64,000 nucleotides of DNA from positions 17,063-81,062 of the forward strand of contig CALCCD010000015.1 in the NCBI GenBank assembly GCA_937899645.1, in the 5' to 3' direction. Both the position numbers and the translations under genes were made by a program. Source of the stretch: an uncultured cyanobacterium (GTDB lineage: Bacteria; Cyanobacteriota; Cyanobacteriia; Cyanobacteriales; Geitlerinemataceae). Under the pieces are notes generated by a model, which had not been told where the DNA came from, searched no databases, and saw nothing but the letters and a program-made list of their open reading frames with translations. This document shows, piece by piece, positions 60,227 to 64,000 of this stretch; positions within the stretch are counted from its first letter, which is position 1; the number at the start of each line of letters is the position of its first letter.

Positions 60227-60799
60227 ATGGTTGCAACGACGACCAAACTTACGCTCGACGAATACCGCGATCGCGAGGCGACGTCAGAGGTGCGCCACGA
60301 ATATCGTAATGGAGAAGTTATTGAAGTGCCTGGAGGTTCAATCAGCCACAGTCGTATTGCAGGTGTGCTCTACTCCTTACTGGAAGACTTATTGGAAGAT
60401 TCCGACTGTGAGCCCTTTAATGGTGAGCTACGCATTTGGATTCCAGAGCGCAATCAGGGAACGTATCCGGATGTGATGGCCGTCGTTGGCGAAGCAGTCT
60501 TAAACGGCAACCGCACTGATGAAATTCTCAATCCGACGCTGGTTGCGGAGGTGCTTTCACCTTCAACATCGGGTTACGATCGCGGCGACAAATTCGCGGC
60601 CTATCGGACGATTCCCAGCTTTCGAGAATATCTCCTCATCGAGCAAGACCAACCGGCGATCGAGCATTACTGGAAGATTGACGACAGCTCCTGGCAGCTT
60701 CAGGAAATTCGCGGGCTAGAGTCTACGATCGAGCTTCGACATATTCCGGCTCAGCTACCTTTGCAGCAGATTTACCGTCGTATTCGCTTCGAGTCTTAA
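60227..60799 (+). CDS. Uma2 family (DUF820) restriction-endonuclease-fold protein
   Basis: A 190-residue protein with the Uma2 core: EYRNGEVIEVPGGSISHSRI, YPDVMAVVGEAVLN (the PD of the nuclease motif), LVAEVLSPSTSGYDRGDKF (the E-x-L-S-P-S-T hallmark), and FREYLLIEQDQPAIEHY. Uma2 proteins are multiplied in cyanobacteria; biological role is unclear. Downstream of the P-loop ATPase on the same strand; probably independent. Confidence 0.9.
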   Translation: MVATTTKLTLDEYRDREATSEVRHEYRNGEVIEVPGGSISHSRIAGVLYSLLEDLLEDSDCEPFNGELRIWIPERNQGTYPDVMAVVGEAVLNGNRTDEILNPTLVAEVLSPSTSGYDRGDKFAAYRTIPSFREYLLIEQDQPAIEHYWKIDDSSWQLQEIRGLESTIELRHIPAQLPLQQIYRRIRFES

Positions 60800-60813
60800 T
60801 GTTTGCCTTCCTT

Positions 60814-60948
60814 AGAGTACTCCACGGAAATAAATGTCCAGCATTCAGGATTCGAGCACTGAGCTTGTCGAAGTGCGTCACACCCAGGCTTCGACAAGCT
60901 CAGCCTTCATTGGCGGCTTCTGGACAAATATATTTATGGAGTGCTCTT
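60814..60948. repeat. MITE-like interspersed repeat, copy 3
   Basis: 135 bp, ends AGAGTACTCCA and TGGAGTGCTCT. The centre holds CTGAGCTTGTCGAAG and its inverse CTTCGACAAGCTCAG, so the whole unit can fold into a cruciform. Shortest of the three copies. Confidence 0.8.
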
Positions 60949-60960
60949 AAAGAAAAACTA

Positions 60961-61072
60961 TCGTTTCGACGCTCTGCGTTGGAATGCTCTGGCAGACGCT
61001 CTGCGTCGAGTAACGGGGCGCTGAGCGCCGAGAACTGCATTCCCACGCAGGAGCGTGGGAACAACGATGCTG
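60961..61072. repeat. Interspersed repeat (GACGCTCTGCG family), copy 3, inverted
   Basis: Fullest copy: TTTCGACGCTCTGCGTTGG, AGACGCTCTGCGTCGAG, GGGCGCTGAGCGCCG, then GCATTCCCACGCAGGAGCGT. The strings GACGCTCTGCGTC and TTCCCACGC ... GCGTGGGAA are nearly palindromic. Confidence 0.7.
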
Positions 61073-61106
61073 CGAGCCTCGATCGTCGCGTGTTCGGGCT
61101 ATTTCT

Positions 61107-64000
61107 ATGAACGATCGCGCTGCTAAAAACGAAAAGGTTTTACGCCAGCTCGTCAATGCCCTGGAGTCGTCGGTGGGGCAGTTCAAGCTGGTGGTGGTAC
61201 GCGTGGAGGGGCGGGCGCTGCGCGATCGCCTGGTGGAGCGCGTCGCGGAGATCTGCCGGGACGATCGCGGCTTGGATGTGGTGAATTTGTCGGTGGCGGA
61301 TTATGGCTTGAGTTTGCTGGATGCGATCGAGGATTGTCGGGAGGGGCGAGCCGCCGTGCCGGATATGGTGCAGGTGGTGGGGCTCGACGAGCTGTCCGAG
61401 CGGGATCTCGAGCGGTTCTTTACGCTGGCGAATCAGGCGCGGGGGCAGTTGCGATCGCAGTGCGCCGTGCCGATCGCGCTGTGGATGGACGATGCGGCGT
61501 TCGATCGGATGGTGGCGAGGGCGAGCGATCTGGAGAGCTGGGCGACCTCGAAGCGGTTTCAGGCGACGGTGGAGGATGCTCGCGAGGAGCTGAAGTTTCA
61601 GTTGGAGTGGATGCTAGAAGCGCTGGAGGAAGAGCGCGATCTGGATTGGATGTGGGCGGGGGAAGAGCCGCTGGTGTCGGCGAGCTGCTGGCGTCAGATG
61701 GCAGCTGCGTATGAGATGGTCGCGGAGGCAGGAGAGACGACCGCAGAACAGGATGCGCTGGTGGCGTTTGGGCGCGGAAGATCGGCGTTGGAAAGTGGAA
61801 AGTTCGAGCGGGCGATCGGGGAATTCGAGCGGGCGCACGAGGCCATAACGACAGCTTCGGATCGTCGGCTGCTGATGTGGATCGAGTTTCAGCTTGGTGT
61901 GGCAATGTTGCGGCAGGCCGATCGGCATCCCTGGTCGCCGGATTGTTTAGATGCGGTGAGCGATCGCTTTGTGGCGGCGCAAAAGGCATGGGAGGCATTA
62001 GGAATTTCACAGCCAGAAGAGGAAGAAATCGAGATTGACGGCGAGATAGAACACTGCCAGCGAGTTATTGGCTGGGAACGAATCTCATCGAGTTCGGCAT
62101 GTCAGGTTGTCGGCCACTGGGAATGTGCGATCGTGTCAGAGCGAGAAGGCCGAATCAAAGATGCAATGTTCGATTTCAGCGCTGCTCTCAGCTTCGAGCC
62201 GTTCTACGTTCCCCACCTGTTCTTAGCGGCTCTTTCGCGCCTAAACAATCTGGAATTTTGCGACGGGAGGTACGTTGCTGCATTTGCTGGCTGGCAGTGG
62301 CATCAACAGATCGAGCGGTGGGCTGGATTGCGGGCGTTTGTTGGCGCGGGACGGCTGCAACCGCAAGGCAGCAAGGCTAGTGATGTGCCACCGGAGATCG
62401 GGCAGTTCGGGCGGGGCGAAGACTTAAAGACGATCGTCGATCGCATCCGCGAAAACGAAACGCGGCTGGTCGCGATCTGCGGGGCGTCGGGCGTCGGGAA
62501 AAGCTCGCTGGTGAGCGCGGGGCTCGTGCCGCAGGTGGCGCGTGAGAATTTCGAGGGCGGGCGCGATGGGGTCGCGATCGTGGTGCGGCAGTACGAGGAC
62601 TGGCGGGGGACGCTGCGAACGGCGATCGAGCGGGCGCTGACCGACCGGAAGCTCGAGCCGCAGCCGGGAGCAGACGAAGCGTCGATGCTGGAGAACTTGC
62701 GATCGCTCGCCCAGCAGCGACACGTACAGCCGGTGTTGGTGTTCGACCAGTTCGAGGAGTTTTTCTTTGCGAACTCGGACGCGGGGGAGCAGCGGCAGTT
62801 TTTTGAGTTTCTGGGGACGCTGTTCGCGGAGCCGAACCATGCCGACAAGCAGCTCGGGATGCTGACGGTGGTGTTGTCTCTGCGCGAAGACTACCTGCAT
62901 TTGCTGCTGCCCGCGAACCGGATCGAGGCGATTCGATCGGCGGCAGCGGATGGCAGCATCCTGAGTCCGAAGGTGCTGTATCGACTGGAGAATCTGTCGG
63001 GCGATCGGACGGTGCGGGCGCTGGCGGCGATGGGGACGCGGTTCGATGCGGCGTTGCGCGATCGGCTGGTGGCGGATTTGGCGGGTGAGACGGACGAGGT
63101 GCGACCGATCGAGCTGCAAATCGTGGGGGCGCAGCTGGAGACGGAGGGGCGCTACGGGCTGGCGGACTACGAGGCGCTGGGCGAGAACCCGAAGCTGGCG
63201 CTGGTGGAGCGGTATTTGTCGCGGGTGGTGGAGGCGTGCGGTGCGGACAATGAGGGGCTGGCGGACTCGGTGCTGTTTTTGCTGACGGATGAGGGGCGCG
63301 ATCGGCCGATTCGTCCGGTGCGGAGCGAGGCGGAGCTACGGCTGGAGCTGGAGGGGCTGCGGCGCGAGGTGGCGGGGCTGGGGGAGGTGCGGTCGATTTT
63401 GGTGTTGTCGGGGTTGGTGTTGGAGGTGGCGGGGGAGCCGGTGCGGTTCCAGCTCGTGCATGACTATTTGGCGGAGTTTATTCGGGAGACGCGGGGGCAG
63501 GACGTGCGGGCGATGCAGCGGGAGCTGGAGGCGGAGCGAGAGAAGAACAAAGCGCTCGAGACAGAGCGCGACGACCTCGCCGCACAGATCGAAGCGGCGA
63601 AAGTGGAGTACGAGTCGGTTCGGGAGGCGACCCACCTGGAGACGAGCTGTCGGCTGGCGCTGAAGCAGCTTTCGCTGCACCGGCAGCTCGAAGCGCTGGT
63701 GATGGCAACCGAGGCGGGGAAGACGCTCCAAAGACGGGTACGGGATGCGCCGCTCGGCGACTACCCGACCGTACAGCCGATCTATTGCCTGACCGAAGCG
63801 CTGCGCCAGGGGCAGCTCCGCAATCGTCTCAACGGTCATTCCGGCGGGGTTTGGAGCGCGAATTTCAGCGCGGACGGGCAGAGAGTCGTTTCCGCCTCCG
63901 AGGACAACACGGTGAAGCTGTGGGACGCGGCCAGCGGAGAGGAAGTGCGAACCCTCAACGGTCATTCCGGCACGGTTTGGAGCGCGAATTTCAGCGCGGA
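61107..64000 (+). CDS. STAND NTPase with WD40 repeats (3' end outside window)
   Basis: The frame is open for 964 codons to the window edge. Residues 1-160 are an alpha/beta domain lacking a P-loop (KVLRQLVNALESSVGQFKLV); 160-420 are helical with TPR-like stretches (GRSALESGKFERAIGEFERA). The STAND NTPase follows: FGRGEDL, Walker A CGASGVGKSSLVSAGLVP (about 459), and Walker B PVLVFDQFEEFF. Helical winged regions and a coiled coil (about 800-850) lead to WD40 repeats (NGHSGGVWSANFSADGQRVV and SASEDNTVKLWDAASGEE). The N-terminal domain could be an effector; STAND proteins act in signalling or defence. Start ATG 61107 lies after the repeat cluster. Confidence 0.87.
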   Translation, partial: MNDRAAKNEKVLRQLVNALESSVGQFKLVVVRVEGRALRDRLVERVAEICRDDRGLDVVNLSVADYGLSLLDAIEDCREGRAAVPDMVQVVGLDELSERDLERFFTLANQARGQLRSQCAVPIALWMDDAAFDRMVARASDLESWATSKRFQATVEDAREELKFQLEWMLEALEEERDLDWMWAGEEPLVSASCWRQMAAAYEMVAEAGETTAEQDALVAFGRGRSALESGKFERAIGEFERAHEAITTASDRRLLMWIEFQLGVAMLRQADRHPWSPDCLDAVSDRFVAAQKAWEALGISQPEEEEIEIDGEIEHCQRVIGWERISSSSACQVVGHWECAIVSEREGRIKDAMFDFSAALSFEPFYVPHLFLAALSRLNNLEFCDGRYVAAFAGWQWHQQIERWAGLRAFVGAGRLQPQGSKASDVPPEIGQFGRGEDLKTIVDRIRENETRLVAICGASGVGKSSLVSAGLVPQVARENFEGGRDGVAIVVRQYEDWRGTLRTAIERALTDRKLEPQPGADEASMLENLRSLAQQRHVQPVLVFDQFEEFFFANSDAGEQRQFFEFLGTLFAEPNHADKQLGMLTVVLSLREDYLHLLLPANRIEAIRSAAADGSILSPKVLYRLENLSGDRTVRALAAMGTRFDAALRDRLVADLAGETDEVRPIELQIVGAQLETEGRYGLADYEALGENPKLALVERYLSRVVEACGADNEGLADSVLFLLTDEGRDRPIRPVRSEAELRLELEGLRREVAGLGEVRSILVLSGLVLEVAGEPVRFQLVHDYLAEFIRETRGQDVRAMQRELEAEREKNKALETERDDLAAQIEAAKVEYESVREATHLETSCRLALKQLSLHRQLEALVMATEAGKTLQRRVRDAPLGDYPTVQPIYCLTEALRQGQLRNRLNGHSGGVWSANFSADGQRVVSASEDNTVKLWDAASGEEVRTLNGHSGTVWSANFSA

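Larger units (their letters stand above)
60800..61106. other. Repeat-filled gap before the STAND gene
   Basis: Contains MITE-like copy 3 (60814-60948) and an inverted copy of the GACGCTCTGCG repeat (60961-61072), back to back. No coding sequence. Confidence 0.75.

Noticed and set aside
1..64000. CRISPR arrays, rRNA genes and complete insertion sequences
   Set aside because: Scanned for regularly spaced repeats, rRNA-like sequence and transposase motifs; none found in the window.

Overview
The window looks like chromosomal DNA of a GC-rich cyanobacterium. The HIP1 octamer GCGATCGC recurs throughout, and many genes belong to families typical of cyanobacteria: an SmtB/SmtA zinc pair, DUF29, Uma2, a Ycf46-type AAA ATPase, DUF5674, a DciA-like protein with a zinc ribbon, and an HpsE-like glycosyltransferase. 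A HepA-like exporter and the HpsE-like enzyme hint at a filamentous lifestyle, but they do not prove it.

Left chromosomal arm (1-8 kb): the end of an acyl-CoA dehydrogenase-like gene, a DUF29 gene, pheS, a divergent smtB/smtA zinc-sensing pair with operator-like inverted repeats, a two-domain sulfurtransferase, an ABC exporter with a degenerate histidine-kinase-like tail, and a family 4 glycosyltransferase.

Integrated element (8041-31272, about 23.2 kb): this is the most unusual part. A 42-bp direct repeat identical to the 3' part of tRNA-Phe bounds it, and a tyrosine integrase lies next to the intact tRNA. It has a control region with back-to-back promoters between a repressor and the rightward operon. 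It also encodes a zinc/TOPRIM/DUF3987 replication protein whose gene carries 12 copies of an 8-bp repeat, an FtsK-like DNA motor, and a ParB-like protein. The left half holds three very large unknown proteins, two of which share a C-terminal module, a pair of paralogous ~160-residue proteins, two 116-residue proteins, and several small unknown proteins. I see no terminase, portal, tape measure, tail, relaxase or mating-pair gene. My best reading is a provirus of a tailless or otherwise unfamiliar kind, or a conjugative element using a single FtsK-like pump. Most of its proteins are not recognisable to me.

Middle chromosomal arm (31-48 kb): tRNA-Phe, a secreted PPC-domain protein, a GT39-like membrane glycosyltransferase fused to a TPR tail, a GntR regulator, a GH57 hydrolase, and an AT-rich orphan gene. 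Then comes a patch of small genes (DUF5674, MNT nucleotidyltransferase) mixed with repeats and a duplicated gene tail, followed by a Ycf46-like ATPase, an SH3 protein, a valine-pyruvate-type aminotransferase, a large PAS histidine kinase and a small cysteine-rich cyanobacterial protein.

Right arm (48-64 kb): dciA-like, a SPOR-like membrane protein, murF, a second GT39-like protein, pyrC, pepP, an HpsE-like glycosyltransferase, a sugar ABC permease, a P-loop ATPase, a Uma2 nuclease-fold protein, and the start of a STAND NTPase with WD40 repeats that runs off the window. Small non-autonomous repeat elements punctuate both chromosomal arms; one supplies the stop codon of pepP.
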